Assembly (NCBI RefSeq): GCF_001704415.2
Contig: NC_030826.1
Coordinates: 60,407,362-60,471,361, forward strand
Source: Capra hircus
Taxonomy: Eukaryota > Chordata > Mammalia > Artiodactyla > Bovidae
Length of the DNA: 64,000 nt
Direction: 5' to 3'
Positions 1 through 11,423 of this stretch are shown piece after piece. How positions within the stretch are numbered: the first letter of the stretch is position 1; every line of letters starts with the position of its first letter. Under the pieces are notes generated by a model. That model searched no databases. It saw only the letters and a list, made by a program, of their open reading frames with translations, and was not told the origin of the DNA. The position numbers and the translations under genes were made by a program.

Positions 1-804
1 GGTGACCGTGGCGCGGGCTGCCCCTCCATCCTGCCTCATCCCCTGGGCCCTCCTACCGACTGAGATCACGCTGATAAACAAAGCTCTCCCGCACATGCCT
101 CTATTTCAAGCTCTGAGCTCAGAGTCAGGACGCAGCAGCAATGTGGGCTGAAGCCCAAGAGCGCCGGGCAGCAGCGGAGATTGTGGGGCAATCCGCCTGC
201 CCCCAGGGCCACGTGAGTCAGCAGATCTGGGTGCCTGAGGTGTTCTCGGAAGAATGCATGAATCACCTGTGGACGTCAGCCAGCCTCCTCTCTCCGTCCC
301 CTGACCTGGCACACAGGCACCCAGGATTGGGCAGCTCAGGTGGCAGGCAAGGAGGCTATGCCTGTGCCTGGGATACAGGTTCCCTCTGACCAACGACCCA
401 GCCGTTGCCACCGTGGATGCCCCACTGAGCAACAGCAAAGTCAGAGTCGGTCCTTCAGCACCTTCAAGGGTCTCAGCCGGCTCCCCACGGGAGGTTAATT
501 ATTAACAGACCACTGGCACCCTAAAGGGAAGGAGGAGAGAGCGAGAGGCTTCCTGGACTTCATGCTCACTTAACCCAAATACAGCTGTGCCTTCCCTGCC
601 CTGAAGGCCTCTGCAAGCACACCAGTGCGTCCACCGCTGCGAGAACGCCGGCGGGGCGCCCCACACCACGAGGCGGTAGACCAAGGCACAGATCTGCGGC
701 CCAGCACGTGCGACGGGTGTGTGACCGAGGGATCCATTGGTTTGATCACAGGCCTCGTTGTTCCAAAGCAGCCACTAGGCTGAACGGTGGGGTGGCCTGA
801 TAAA
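1..804. other. Unassigned intronic sequence
   Basis: Moderately GC-rich, non-repetitive-looking DNA. The open frames here are short, overlap on both strands and lack protein character. No feature is supported. Confidence 0.5.
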
Positions 805-1560
805 GCCTTCCCTGGTGGCTCAGTTCAGTTCAGTTCAGTTCAGTCGCTCAGTCATGTCCGACTCTCTGCAACCCCATGAATCGCAGCACGCCAGGCCTCC
901 CTGTCCATCACCATCTCCCGGAGTTCACTCAGACTCACGTCCATCGAGTCAGTGATGCCATCCAGCCATCTCATCCTCGGTCGTCCCCTTCTCCTCCTGC
1001 CCCCAATCCCTCCCAGCATCACAGTCTTTTCCAATGAGTCAACTCTTCGCATGAGGTGGCCAAAGTACTGGAGTTTCAGCTTTAGCATCATTCCTTCCAA
1101 AGAAATCCCAGGGCTGATCTCCTTCAGAATGGACTGGTTGGATCTCTTTGCAGTCCAAGGGACCCTCAGGAGTCTTCTCCAACACCACAGTTCAAAAGCA
1201 TCAATTCTTCGGTGCTCAGGTTTCTTTATAATCCAACTCTCACATCCATACATGACCACTGGAAAAACCATAGCCTTGACTAGACGGACCTTAGTCGGCA
1301 AAGTAATGTCTCTGCTTTTGAACATGCTATCTAGGTTGGTCCTAACTTTTCTTCCAAGGAGTAAGCGTCTTTTAATTTCATGGCTCAGTTGTAAAGAATT
1401 CGACTGCCAATGCAGAAGACGCGAGGGACATGGCTTAGATATCTGGGTCGGGAAGATCCTCTGGAGAAGGAAATGGCAACCCACTCCAGGCTGGAAATCC
1501 CATGGACAGAGGAGCCTGGGGGGCGACAGTCCATGGGTCACAAAAGAGTTGGTAAAGGCT
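805..1560 (+). mobile_element. Bov-tA SINE split by an ART2A insertion
   Basis: The tRNA-Glu-like 5' start (CTTCCCTGGTGGCTCAG) is at 805-825. The element resumes at 1381 with GGCTCAGTTGTAAAGAAT, the GATCCTCTGGAGAAGG hinge and the BovA body. The interruption is a BovB/ART2A copy at 826-1380. Non-coding, SINE-derived; resemblance to a tRNA is ancestral only. Confidence 0.88.
826..1380 (-). mobile_element. BovB-derived ART2A-like element, nested
   Basis: 555 bp, minus strand. It carries the C-terminal part of BovB ORF2 (MYGCESWIIKKPEHRRIDAFELWCWRRLLRVPW...). Its 3' end on the left is an (AACTG)n tail, seen as CAGTT repeats. It is flanked by a perfect 10-bp duplication TGGCTCAGTT at 816-825 and 1381-1390. 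Its 5' edge matches the 15266 and 26814 copies, suggesting a defined non-autonomous unit. No RT catalytic YADD is present. Confidence 0.9.
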
Positions 1561-1777
1561 CAGGTATGGCCTCAGCATGAGAAAAACCTCCTCCAGCAAC
1601 ACCTCGATTCATGCTCCATCCCTGGGGTTTCCACACGCAGACTTGTTTCCTTTCAGTGTCGGGCGGTGGGGTCAATGTCAGCACGGTCATCGTGACTTAG
1701 TGTTGTTTCTTCTCGGCCCGTTCATCAGTCCGCCCATCAGAGGCAGGACACGTGTGAATTTGTGTGTATATACACAG

Positions 1778-1944
1778 ATACGCAGGAGACATGGATTCAA
1801 TCCTTGGATCAGGAAGATCCCCTGGAGGACAAAATGGCAACCCACTCCAGTATTCTAGCCTGAGACCCATGGACAGAGGAGCCTGGCGGACTATAGTCCA
1901 CGGGGTCGCAAAGAGTCAGACACGACTGAGCACGCACACACAAA
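1778..1944 (+). mobile_element. Bov-tA SINE, 5'-truncated
   Basis: Starts inside the tRNA-like half (CAGGAGACATGG, the B-box region) and continues through AGATCCCCTGGAGG and GGCAACCCACTCCAG to GACACGACTGAGCACG. Confidence 0.85.
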
Positions 1945-1961
1945 TATAAACACACGCCAGC

Positions 1962-2423
1962 TCAGTCAGTTCAGTCGCTCAGTCGTGTCCGACTCTTTGC
2001 GACCCCGTGGACTGCAGCACACCAGGATTCCCTGTCCATCACCAACTCCCAGAGCTCACTCAGACTCATGTCCATGGAGTTGGTGATGCCATCCAGCCAT
2101 CTCATCCTCTGTCGTCCCCTTCTCCTCCCACCTTCAATCTTTCCCAGCATCAGGGTCTTTTCCAGTGAGTCAGTTCTTCACATCAGGTGGCCAAAGTATT
2201 GGAGTTTCAGCTTCAGCATCAGTCCTTCCAATGAATATTCAGGACTGATCTCCTTTAGGATGGACTGGTTTGATCTTCTGGCAGTCCAGGGAACTCTCAA
2301 GAGTCTTCTCCAACACCACAGTTTAAAAACATCAGTTCTTCAGTGCTCAGCTTTCTTCACAGTCCACCTCTCACGTCCATACATGACCATCGGAAAAACC
2401 ACAGCCTTGGCTAGATGGACATG
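1962..2423 (-). mobile_element. BovB 3' fragment
   Basis: Antisense BovB 3' end from CAGTCAGTTCAGTCGCTCAG to the region equivalent to the VKAMVFP motif of ORF2. The 5' end is truncated near 2423. Confidence 0.88.
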
Positions 2424-3190
2424 CGCGCAGCCCTGCATTTGCTCCTTCCTCTAATGGCTCTAAAAGAGCGCCAAGGCGGCTTGCTGCACACTACCAGATG
2501 CTCCTCAGTTTGAGAGTGGTGAAATTTTGCCCAAAGCTCCCCAGAAGAATGACACTTCTGTCTCATTTGCCAACAAAGCATCACATAAGTGTGCCAGAAC
2601 CAGTCTCTGGCAAAAGACACAGGACCATCATGATTGGCTTAGAGCAACCTTCCTCCCCATCGCCTCCACCCGGGGCTGGGGTCAGGGCAACCCTCAAGCC
2701 CTCAAATCCCACAGAGGAGGTGACATACCCAAGGAGAACGGGGCTTCTTACAGGGAGAAGGAAGGGCGGTGACAAAGTGTGGCTATCAGAGCAGCAACCG
2801 ACTGTATCTGCTGCATTAACCTGCAATCCACACAGCGAAATGGGCTGAACCCTCTGAAAGGAGGGACAGTGTTCTTCGTGCGTCACGTGCACAATTTTCC
2901 AGGGAGAAGATACACAGTGATCATCAGCTCTGAGCAGGCTCATGGACCCGAGAAAATTTTACAGCTGTTTTCCTTTTAAAGGAGCACAATCCTTCATCTT
3001 AAATTTATAGACCACTAGGGTTTCCAGAAACGCATGCCCTAATTCAGAAGATGCAGATGTCTTCCCGGCCTCATTTATCGGCTCCTAGGGCAGGAACCAG
3101 AAAACTGCACGGCCTTTGTCAAACCACACTCATCTCAATGTGACTCCTCCTTGAATTTGTCCCTAGAGACTGATTTTTCCAGCTTCTAGG
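2424..3190. other. Unassigned intronic sequence
   Basis: Mixed-composition DNA with no young SINE and no convincing exon. Part of 2600-2700 may be an old LTR-like remnant, but I cannot name it. Confidence 0.4.
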
Positions 3191-3405
3191 GTAATTGTTG
3201 TTGTTCAGTAGCTAAGTCATGCCCGACTCTTTGCGACCCCATATACTGAAGCCCTCCAGGCTCCTCCGTCCATGGGATTTCTCAGGCAAGAATACTGAAG
3301 TGGATTGCCATTTTCTCCTCCAGGGGATCTTCCCCGCCAAGGGACTGAACCTGTATCTCCTGCTTGGCAGGCAGATTCTTCACCACTGAGCCACCTGGGA
3401 AGCCT
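3191..3405 (-). mobile_element. Bov-tA SINE
   Basis: Near full length in antisense: GTTGTTGTTCAGTAGCTAAG through GACCCCATA and GGGGATCTTCC to the tRNA-like end CCACTGAGCCACCTGGGAAGCC. Confidence 0.9.
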
Positions 3406-3584
3406 TGGGGTGTTAAATCCTGAGCAAATCTGCCGTGCGGCCTGTTTAAAACTCATTCTTCTAAAGGAAAAGGGGATCGAGGGGGTGTCTACAAAGGGAT
3501 GAAAGAAACAGGATTGCAAATTCTCATGAAGAAGAAGACAATCTGTGGCTTAAAAGTCAAAGAACCAAAGTCAAGGCTTGACGT

Positions 3585-3655
3585 TGGGCAGAAACCAACA
3601 CAGTATTGTAAAGCAATTACGCTTCAATTAAAAGTAAATTTTAAAAAAATATTTA
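3585..3655 (+). mobile_element. L1 3'-end fragment
   Basis: Matches the terminal L1 motif GCAGAAACCAACACAGTATTG...AAGCAATTA followed by an A/T-rich tail. A near-identical end occurs at 42690-42777. Confidence 0.65.
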
Positions 3656-3819
3656 CGATATCCTCCCAGCTCAGCATAAAAAAAGTCAAGGCGCTTGCCC
3701 GTCTCACTGTGTTTTCAGGGTTTTCTCCCATTGGCCGATATCCTCCCAACTCAGCATAAAGAAAGTCAAGGCGCTTGCCCGCCCGTCTCACTGTGTTTTC
3801 AGGGTTTTCTCCCATTGGC
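3656..3819 (+). repeat. 80/84-bp tandem duplication
   Basis: Copy 1 is 3656-3735 and copy 2 is 3736-3819, both from CGATATCCTCCCA to CTCCCATTGGC. They differ by two substitutions and a 4-base GCCC expansion in copy 2. The duplication abuts the tail of an L1 end. Confidence 0.92.
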
Positions 3820-4344
3820 CCCGAATGTGCTGTTCAGAATCCTAGATGCACGACTTTCACTCGGGTCAGCTGTGGGGACGGAACTGCAGCCGTCTGGAGC
3901 TTTCATCTTCCAGCGCTGCCTCAGCTGTTCCATTTCTCTATCTGAAAAGGCTTCACAAAGACAAAGGCGTCGGCAGCAGCCACTGCAGGGGAGGGAGGGG
4001 CGGGGCATTATGAAGCCTGTGCCCTTGGGTGTGGCTGTGACATTTTTGCCAGGCAGACAACTGCTGTGCAGACAGAGATGAAATTATAGAATCCAGATCC
4101 ACCCTGCAGCCACCTCGGCCGCAGGGGGACCCTATAAAATGACCGTCCCGAACGGGACACTTTGGAGAATGAAAGAGGATACTGTTGAGGATGAAACCAG
4201 GACAAGTGATGTGAGGACGGGCAGGCCTGGCTAGTCAAGGGCATGGCCTCCTGCTGGTCCGTGCTTGATAATACTGCTCTCCTCTGCTCTGGCCTGCGTC
4301 CTTCATCCAGCGCTTGGCTTGGAGCTTACGTTGCGTTAAACATA

Positions 4345-4450
4345 AACATCGCCATTCCCTTCTCCAGGGGATCTTCCTGCCCCAGGGATCAAACCTGGGT
4401 CTCCGGCATTGCAGGCAAATTCCTTGCCTTCTGAGCCACCAGGGAAGCCC
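4345..4450 (-). mobile_element. Bov-tA SINE, tRNA-half fragment
   Basis: Only the tRNA-like half and hinge survive: TTCTCCAGGGGATCTTCCTG through GGATCAAACCTGGGTCTC to CTGAGCCACCAGGGAAGCCC. Confidence 0.85.
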
Positions 4451-5754
4451 CGTTAAACATCACAGAGAATGCAAACCAGCAACTAAAATCACAGAGCATC
4501 GCATAACACACCGTAACCCGGAGCGTCTGCTCACAAGGAGCCTTCCGTCTTCACTGCAACACGACTCTGGCTGTCTCTGAGCGACAGCCATGCTGGCAGC
4601 CTTGCCATTGAAACTAACTGACGTTCACTCTGACTAAGGCATGAAGACCATTTGCATGCTTTGGTTTTTAAATCTTTGATCCAGAATATACCCGAGTGAC
4701 TCACTGGACTATTTTGGTCTTGGGAATCAAGCTGCAGTGGGTCTTGCTGCAATCAACACATGCCGGGGTAGACAGACGACCTCCTAAGAAACCACCAGAA
4801 CATGTGCGGAGACCAGGGAATCCTGCAGACCTGATGGGGCAGGCACCGCTTGAAAACCTCTTGAGCCCTGATCATATTCCTGTACGTTAAGTCATCTCCA
4901 AATCCTCTCCAGGGTCAACAATCATTTATGTACACTAACCCCTTTTCTCCAAGTCCTCTTGGCTAAAACAACATCTCAAATCTAGGACTCTGGGTTTCTA
5001 GCCTGTTCATCACTGGCCAAAATAAAAAATAAAAATAAATTTTAAAAGATATTTTACCAGGGAGGCTTAAAGAATAATAAATTACTTTTAAAAACATACA
5101 GCACAGGATTTCTGAGCTCACAAGTAAAAATATTGATTATAAAACTTTAGAGAATAAAGAAAGGGGCAAAGAAGAAAATTAAAATTACCCAAATGAATGC
5201 CAACCACCCAGGCAAAGCTAATGTCAGTATTTTGGTGCATGACTTTGCAGACTATTTTTGTGCACATATCTTTAACTATTTAATATATGTATGTTAACAT
5301 AGATACAGAAATTTCTTATACAATTAAGACCTCTCTGTGTATGTAATTTTAATACCGCTTTTATCCCTTAGCATTTTATTGTGACTATTTTCTGTAGACA
5401 CTAACCATAGTTTTGTAAACGTTTTCTTTTTTTAGTTGCAAAATATTCCATTCAAATGGAATATGCAAACACGGGTTGTAAAGATGACTATTTATACATA
5501 ATTGTTAAGTGACCATTGGCATAGCTAGCATGCCTTGGTTGCAATGAAATACGTTTGGCTCTTTAAAAAAAAAACACAAGTTGAAAATGATATGCTAAAT
5601 CGCTCAGCTTCAAGAACTTACAGTCAACTCACTTAGAAAAATTCAAGACCTCTGAAGTGGACAGAGATCCAAATGAGGGTGGTATGAGACACACTGCTGT
5701 GTCGGCAGACCAGAGAAGACGCTCTGGGAGGGAAGGTTGCCGATACTCCAGCTC
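4451..5754. other. Unassigned; AT-rich from about 5030
   Basis: 4451-5020 is unremarkable. 5030-5600 is AT-rich (TTTATTGTGACTATTTTCTG, ATATTCCATTCAAATGG) and may be degraded LINE or DNA-transposon sequence that I cannot name. No exon seen. Confidence 0.4.
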
Positions 5755-5912
5755 CTAGCTTGCTTTTCTTTGCCTGCGCCGAGTCGTGGTGGTGGCATGC
5801 AGAATCTTTAGCTGCAGTACGTGGGATCCAGCTCCCTGACCAGGGATTGAACCTGGGCCCCCTGCATTGAGAGTGTGGAGTCTCAGCCCCTGGACCACAG
5901 GGGAAGTCTCAA
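5755..5912 (-). mobile_element. CHR-type SINE
   Basis: Antisense CHR (cetartiodactyl tRNA-derived) SINE: GGCATGCAGAATCTTTAGCTG, CCCTGACCAGGGATTGAACC and CCTGGACCACAGGGGAAGTC. Confidence 0.85.
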
Positions 5913-6009
5913 TAATTGTAAAATCATAGAAGATCATTAATCTAAACGTGTTTATGCTCTCTGCAGGCTTTGCCCTGGGCCAGGGAATGCCCATGTGTTC
6001 TCAGTGGTG

Positions 6010-6165
6010 TTGGACCCTTGTAACCCCGTGGGCTGCAGCCTGCCAGGCTCCCCTGTCCATGGGATTTCCCAGGCAAGAATGCTTGTGGGTACCCATTCCC
6101 TGGGAAATCCCCCGGACAGAGGAGCCTGGCAGGCTGCAGTCCATGAGGTCACAAAGAGTGGGACA
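6010..6165. repeat. Inverted pair of Bov-A units (near-palindrome)
   Basis: The left arm (about 6010-6075) is antisense Bov-A (GGCTGCAGCCTGCCAGGCTC). The right arm (about 6096-6165) is sense (GGAGCCTGGCAGGCTGCAGT). About 20 bases containing GGGTACCC lie between. Most aligned bases pair, so the DNA or RNA could form a long hairpin. Confidence 0.85.
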
Positions 6166-6190
6166 TGACTGAAGGGACTGATCACGCACA

Positions 6191-6556
6191 CACACAGCAT
6201 AGCATTTCCAGGATGTTCCATGTTGTCTCATCACAAAGCCCGAGTCGAAAACCATTGCTTAATACTCAACCTGGCGGCAGTGAACATGGAAGGGAACGCA
6301 GTCCTGAGCCTCTAGAAGAACCAACCGACACACAATGAAAGGAAGCCCGCCACAATGGCACTCACAGCTCCACACAGCCCCCTTCCTTCCTCCTCTGCCC
6401 CCTTGATCATCTCAGACCTTCCTAGTTGCAGGCCACGCACTTCCTAACAAACATCAGCCCACAAGCACCGAACAACGTGATGCCTGCGGAGCAGGCCAAG
6501 CGGGTGTTTCTCAGTGTTAGATACAAGAGCAGCTCAAGATTCCTCCCCAAGAAGTG
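6191..6556. other. Unassigned intronic sequence
   Basis: No repeat or exon signal recognised. Confidence 0.4.
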
Positions 6557-6912
6557 CTGTTGTTCAGTTGCTCAGTCGTGTCCGGCTCTTTGTGACCCCG
6601 TGGACTGCAGCACACCAGGCTTCCCTGTCCATCACCATCTCCTGGAGCTTGCTCAAACTCATGTCCATTGAGTCAGTGATGCCAGCCAACCATCTCATCC
6701 TCTGTCACCCCCTTCTCCTCCTGCCTTCAATCTTTCCCAGCATCAGGGTCTTTTCCAATGAGTCAGCCTTCGCATCAGGTGGCCAAAGTATTGGAGCTTC
6801 AGCTTCAGCATCAGTCCTTCCAATGAGTATTTAGGGCTGATTTCCTTTAGGATGGACTGGTTTGATCTTGCAGTCCAAGGGACTCTCAAGAGTCTTCCCA
6901 ACACCACAAATT
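6557..6912 (-). mobile_element. BovB 3' fragment
   Basis: Antisense BovB end from TGTTGTTCAGTTGCTCAG to CAACACCACA. It carries remnants of the C-terminal ORF2 motif WTARSNQSILKEISP with small deletions. Confidence 0.88.
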
Positions 6913-6986
6913 GAGAAGTATTAAAACACAGGTCCCAGCATTCGTGTCTTTTCCTGCGCACGTTTGTTATATACGGTCACTAGCCT

Positions 6987-7197
6987 CTGTTGCTGTTTAG
7001 TTGCTAAGGGTGTCCGATTTTTCTGACCCCATGGGCTGTAGCCAGCCAGGCCCCCCTGTCCATGGAGCTCTCCAGGCAAGAATACTGGAAGCAGGTTGAC
7101 ATTCCATCTCCAGAGGATCTTCCTGACCCAGGGATTGAAGCCAGGTCTCCTGCACTGGCTGCGAGATTCCTTACAGCTGAGCCACCTGGGAAGCCCA
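6987..7197 (-). mobile_element. Bov-tA SINE
   Basis: Antisense, nearly full length: GTTGCTGTTTAGTTGCTAAG to GCTGAGCCACCTGGGAAGCCC. Confidence 0.9.
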
Positions 7198-8578
7198 AGA
7201 AGGACAAGATTTGCCCAGAAATACCAGAACCCCATCATTCAGGGCGACGCAAGCAGGGCGCAAACACCCCTGGCCTGTAGACGGACGAGGGAGCTGCAGT
7301 TCAGCATGCACTTAAGAACTTTAGCCAAAGCCCTCAGACTAACACAGGCTAGAACTCGGGCTCGAACCAAGGTCCTTTAGGCTGGGGGTCTAAAGTTCCG
7401 TCTAGAAACCACTTCTGTCGTGGCCCCTGAGGGGAAGGAGGTGGCTCCACGCAGACCCGGTAGCGCCGAACAGCACAGTGTGTTCCGCAGTCGTTTTATG
7501 GTAGGACTGCCTGTTCTGGAATCCAGAGAGCAGCCAAGCTTCTCCCGGCGGCTGGAATGTCCTTGCGACACAGGTCAGCAGACCAGAGTCCGTGCCCCGT
7601 AGAGAAGATGCTGAGCTGCCCCTGCTCACTGAGGCGGCGGCCCGCACGGTCGCTCCAGCCGGCTGTGCCCCCGGTGGGATTCAGAGCCCGCCCGGGAGGG
7701 GCTCTGCGCACGGCCAGGGGCTCCAGGCAGGGCATAGGGCAGCCTGGTGTTTGCATGTTCCCACCTTGAGGGCGTGCGACTCATTCCCAAGGCGAGCAGA
7801 AAAGCCCCCTCACTTCACCTTGCTTTCCAAACCGCCTGCTTTCGGATTTCTACACAGAAATTCTGACCGAAACTGACTTCGTGCTTTCTGCAAAAGAAAG
7901 CAATCTGACTGCCAAGCAGGGAGGAAAAGTTATGAAAAGTGGTGCAGAGCACATAGCTGGCTTCTTTTATTTTTTTGTGTGATGTGTGATTGACAATTAA
8001 AGTGGAATCTCGCTGGCCTGGGCTCGTTCCTGGCCGCTCCGGAGCCAGAGAAGCTGGTGACAGTTCCCATAACTATCAGAACCAGACTTGGAACAGAAGG
8101 CAGAGGCCCCAGCTGACCTCTGCCGGCCGAGGGGCGCCTCAGGGGTGCTGGGCGGCAGCTCCCCGGAGAGGCTCCCGGAGGCCAGAGCACCCCGCGGCTT
8201 TCTCAGCAGCCCGCCTTCCCAAACCAACTCAGCCCAGAACAAAAACGACCCTGTCAGGCACCACAAACAGTGGGGAAAACACGCCTGTGGACAAAGCAAG
8301 GCCATTCAGCAGCCCCCGAGGGCTGTTTCCCACCCCTCAGGCACAGGGACCCAACAACACACGCAGAGTCCACTGTAAAAAGGGGAAGAAAGACACGTCT
8401 GTGGGAGGGGGAAGGCGTGAAGTCCAGGGCAAGCCGTTTCTCTCGTTCTTTCCATTTCACTGCAACCACGTGCTGCCGCCGGGCAAGCTGCTGGCTGAGC
8501 CAGGGGTACCCGTAAGAGGTTTAGAAACCGTGCCACACGGACCCCTGGGGACCACGGGGGAGTGGGGTATAACACTGT
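7198..8578. other. Unassigned, CpG-moderate sequence
   Basis: GC-rich in parts (7400-7760 and 8000-8300) and open on several frames on both strands. The translations are Pro/Arg/Gly-rich without domain character and overlap each other, so I call no gene. Confidence 0.4.
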
Positions 8579-8786
8579 CCTTCAGTCGCTCAGTCGTGTC
8601 CGGCTCTTTTAGACCCCATGGACTGTAGCACGCCAGGCCTCCCTGTCCATCACCAACTCCCAGAGTCCACCCAAACTCATGTCCATTGAGTCAGTGATGC
8701 CATCCAACCATCTCATCCTCTGTCGTCCCCTTCTCCTCCTGCCCTCAATCTTTCCCAGCATCAGGGTCTTTTCCAGTGACTCAGCC
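8579..8786 (-). mobile_element. BovB 3' fragment
   Basis: CTTCAGTCGCTCAGTCGTGT through CCATCTCATCCTCTGTCGTC to TTTTCCAGTGACTCAGCC, then an abrupt 5' truncation. Confidence 0.87.
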
Positions 8787-8884
8787 ACAATCAGCTTCCA
8801 AGATGCTCTAGTATGTGTAGTGATCGACTCATCCCACTTTGCCCCGGATATTCCTGGTTTTGAAACTGAAAGCCCACTGGACAT

Positions 8885-8990
8885 GGGGCACTGCATGCAG
8901 GATCTCAGGTCCCCAACCAGGGACTGAACCCATGTCTCCTGAAGTGGAAGCATAGAGCTCCAGCTACTGGACCGCCAGGGAGTTCCCCAA
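8885..8990 (-). mobile_element. CHR-type SINE fragment
   Basis: GCATGCAGGATCTCAGGTCC, CCAGGGACTGAACCCATGTC and GGACCGCCAGGGAGTTCCCC mark the tRNA-like half of an antisense CHR SINE. Confidence 0.75.
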
Positions 8991-9189
8991 CTTTCAATTT
9001 TAGTAAAAATTTATAAACCAAAATAAAAAACAAAAACACTGAAAGTCCAGCACCCCAGGAACCCACTCAGTCCCTGGCAGATCGGTAGGGTTTGTCATCC
9101 TGTGACTAACAAAGATCCAGATTATAGATTTTACAGCTCGTGTTAACAAGTATAAGATAAAGAAGAGCAAAGGAAACATCATTAAGTCA

Positions 9190-9265
9190 GAGATTCTTAG
9201 GAACTTTGTGTTCATGTCTATCCAACTGTCACAATATTTCTGTGAGGTCCATTTTACAGATAAGT
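9190..9265 (+). repeat. MIR-like fragment
   Basis: CTGTGAGGTCCATTTTACAGATAAG matches the MIR word around CCATTTTACAGATGAGGAAAC. The remainder is too decayed to delimit. Confidence 0.4.
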
Positions 9266-9276
9266 AAGCTGTGTAC

Positions 9277-9691
9277 AGATGTGAGGGTTGGACTGCGAAG
9301 AAGGCTGAGCAATGAAGAATTGATGCTTTTGAACTGTGGTGTTGGAAAAGACTCTTGAGCGTCCCTTGGACTTCAAGGAGATCCAACCAGTCCATTCCGA
9401 AGGAGATCAACCCTGAATATTCATTGGAAGGACTGATGCTGAAGCTGAAATTCCAATACTTTGACTACCTGATATGTAGAGCCAACTCATTGGAAAAGAC
9501 CCTGGTGCTGGGAAAGATGAAGGGCAGGAGGAGAAGGGGGCAGCAGAGGATGAGATGGTTGGATGGCATTGCTAACTCAGTAAACATGAGTTTGAGCACA
9601 CTCCAGGAGATAGTGAAGGACAGGGAAGGCTGGCCTGCTGCAGTCCATGGGGTCACAAAGAGTCGGACACAACTTAGTGACTGAACAACAA
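9277..9691 (+). mobile_element. BovB 3' fragment (sense)
   Basis: Sense BovB end with a readable ORF2 C-terminal stretch at 9355-9684 (WTSRRSNQSIPKEINPEYSLEGLMLKLKFQYF). It ends GACACAACTTAGTGACTGAAC. Not a host gene. Confidence 0.9.
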
Positions 9692-9705
9692 CGCAGAGAA
9701 TCAGA

Positions 9706-9912
9706 CTTCCCAGGTGGCTCAGTGGATAAAGAAACTGCCTGCGGTGCAGGAGACCCAGGTTCCATCCCTGGGTTGGGAAGATCCCCTGGAGAAGGAAATG
9801 GCAACCCACTCCAGTAGTCTTGCCTGAAAATTTTCATGGACAGAGGAGCCTGGTGGGCTGTAGTCCTTGGGGTCAAAAAGAGTCAGACACGACTGAGTGA
9901 CTGAACATGCTC
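9706..9912 (+). mobile_element. Bov-tA SINE
   Basis: Full-length sense copy directly after a BovB piece: GACTTCCCAGGTGGCTCAG, GAAGATCCCCTGGAGAAGG and GACACGACTGAGTGACTGAAC. Confidence 0.92.
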
Positions 9913-10887
9913 GCAAACTGAGAATCAGAAAGCCAAGTGACCCAAGGTTGTATGACAACTAGCCATCGGCGGAAAGCTCGTAAGCATCACTTGACTCGTC
10001 TCATCTTGAGATGGCAGCTTGCAGCCCTTAAGGGAAGGTCCGCTGAGTGTGCAGCTTCCCCATATGGGAAACTGAGGCAGTGTACCCCTAAACGCCAAAC
10101 CTACAGCTTGCTGCATCCCAAGGCAGCAGAATTTATCACCTCAGACGAGAATGAACGGCTCTAAGTACATTTTACCTGGGGCTACAAATGTTTGTCAGTG
10201 TAATTAATTACTATTCTTCCCCAAACATATTTTTTTTAATCATTCATAGAATTTCAAACATTAGAATCTTCCCTAACTCAACGTCGCCACTATCTTCGGT
10301 CACACTATCCTGTAGCTGCTCTCCTAGAAATCCACATTCTCAAGTGTGAAGCATGCAGACCCAAACAGAAGTTTAGTTGGAAGACCATGACCGCCATCAA
10401 AACGCTTTGGGTCCTCTGGACGGGAAGCACACATTCACAAATTCCTCTGTATTTCTGAAACGCGCAGTAGAGACACCGAACGCCCTGTGAATGCACACAC
10501 ATCTCCCCGTTTTTCCGAGCCTCCCTGCAGTCTGTTCTGGACGGTGGGATGGGAGTAGCAACGGCAGCTGACCCTTCCGGTTCAGGAATCAGTGAAAAGC
10601 CCAAGCTGGAGTCTCTGGTCCCCTCCTCTCCTGCCACAGATGCCTTCAACACCCACTTCTGGTACATGGCGTTTCTGCAAGAGTGTAGTCGGAGCCTCGT
10701 CCAGCTTTACCCGATGTGAAGTGAGCAAAAGAGCACTTGGGTGAGGTCACTGAGGGTCGCTGGTTTTGCCTCACCCCAGGGGAGCTCATCCAGGCAACCT
10801 TCTTCTTTCTTCCTCTTTTTCTCAATTATGAAATTTCTTGCGTGAGTCTTAAGAAAAAACATCCAAACTTAAAATAAGGCAGGAGGG
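9913..10887. other. Unassigned intronic sequence
   Basis: No recognised repeat except short A/T runs. A frame on the minus strand at 10305-10667 has no domain signature and no supporting splice or start context. Confidence 0.4.
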
Positions 10888-10985
10888 ACTTCCCTGGTAG
10901 TCCAATGGCTAAGACTCCATGCTCTTCAAGATAGGGGGGCCCAGGTTCGATCCCTGGTCGGGGAACTGTACCCTGCAAGCTGCAA
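10888..10985 (+). mobile_element. CHR-type SINE fragment
   Basis: GGACTTCCCTGGTAGTCCAATG, GGTTCGATCCCTGGTCGGGG: sense tRNA-like half with recognisable B-box. Confidence 0.82.
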
Positions 10986-11049
10986 CTAGGAGTGAGCAGG
11001 ATGCAGCTAACATGATCACCCTGGCCGCTGGATTGACCCTTGTGATCAG

Positions 11050-11300
11050 TTCTGGTCACTGAAATACGAGACGTGAAATACGTCACTTCCGGCTGAGGCA
11101 GCAAGATGCTCCGTCGTCACGGAGACGGGGGACAAGCCCATTTTCTCCAGATGGTACAACCACACGATGACGGAGCTGCCATCCGGCTGGGTCACTGAGT
11201 CATTGCATGGGGCGGGGTTTCCTGACGATTCATTTGGGACATAGGGCATGAGCAAGGAATAATATTTTTCTTGTATTAAGCCACTGAAATGTGAAGGTTT
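11050..11300 (+). repeat. Possible old LTR-like remnant
   Basis: The end TGTATTAAGCCACTGAAATG resembles the polyadenylation-side end of old mammalian LTRs (TGTTAAGCCACTGA...). The rest is not recognisable, so family and limits are open. Confidence 0.3.
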
Positions 11301-11423
11301 TCTGCAAGCTAGTCTAAGCGGGCGAACATAGTAAGAATAAGAACTCCATTCTGATGAAAAGACTGCCGAAGTCTTGAGAATTCATACCCCAATGTTTCTT
11401 CATCAAATCGACCATTGCCTAAT

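Noticed and set aside
952..1695. 247-codon + strand open frame
   Set aside because: It is the antisense of BovB ORF2 in an ART2A copy continuing into Bov-tA; a repeat shadow.
7990..8628. 212-codon + strand open frame in a GC-rich patch
   Set aside because: Overlaps several other open frames, no domain, ends inside a BovB fragment, and has no splice or promoter support.
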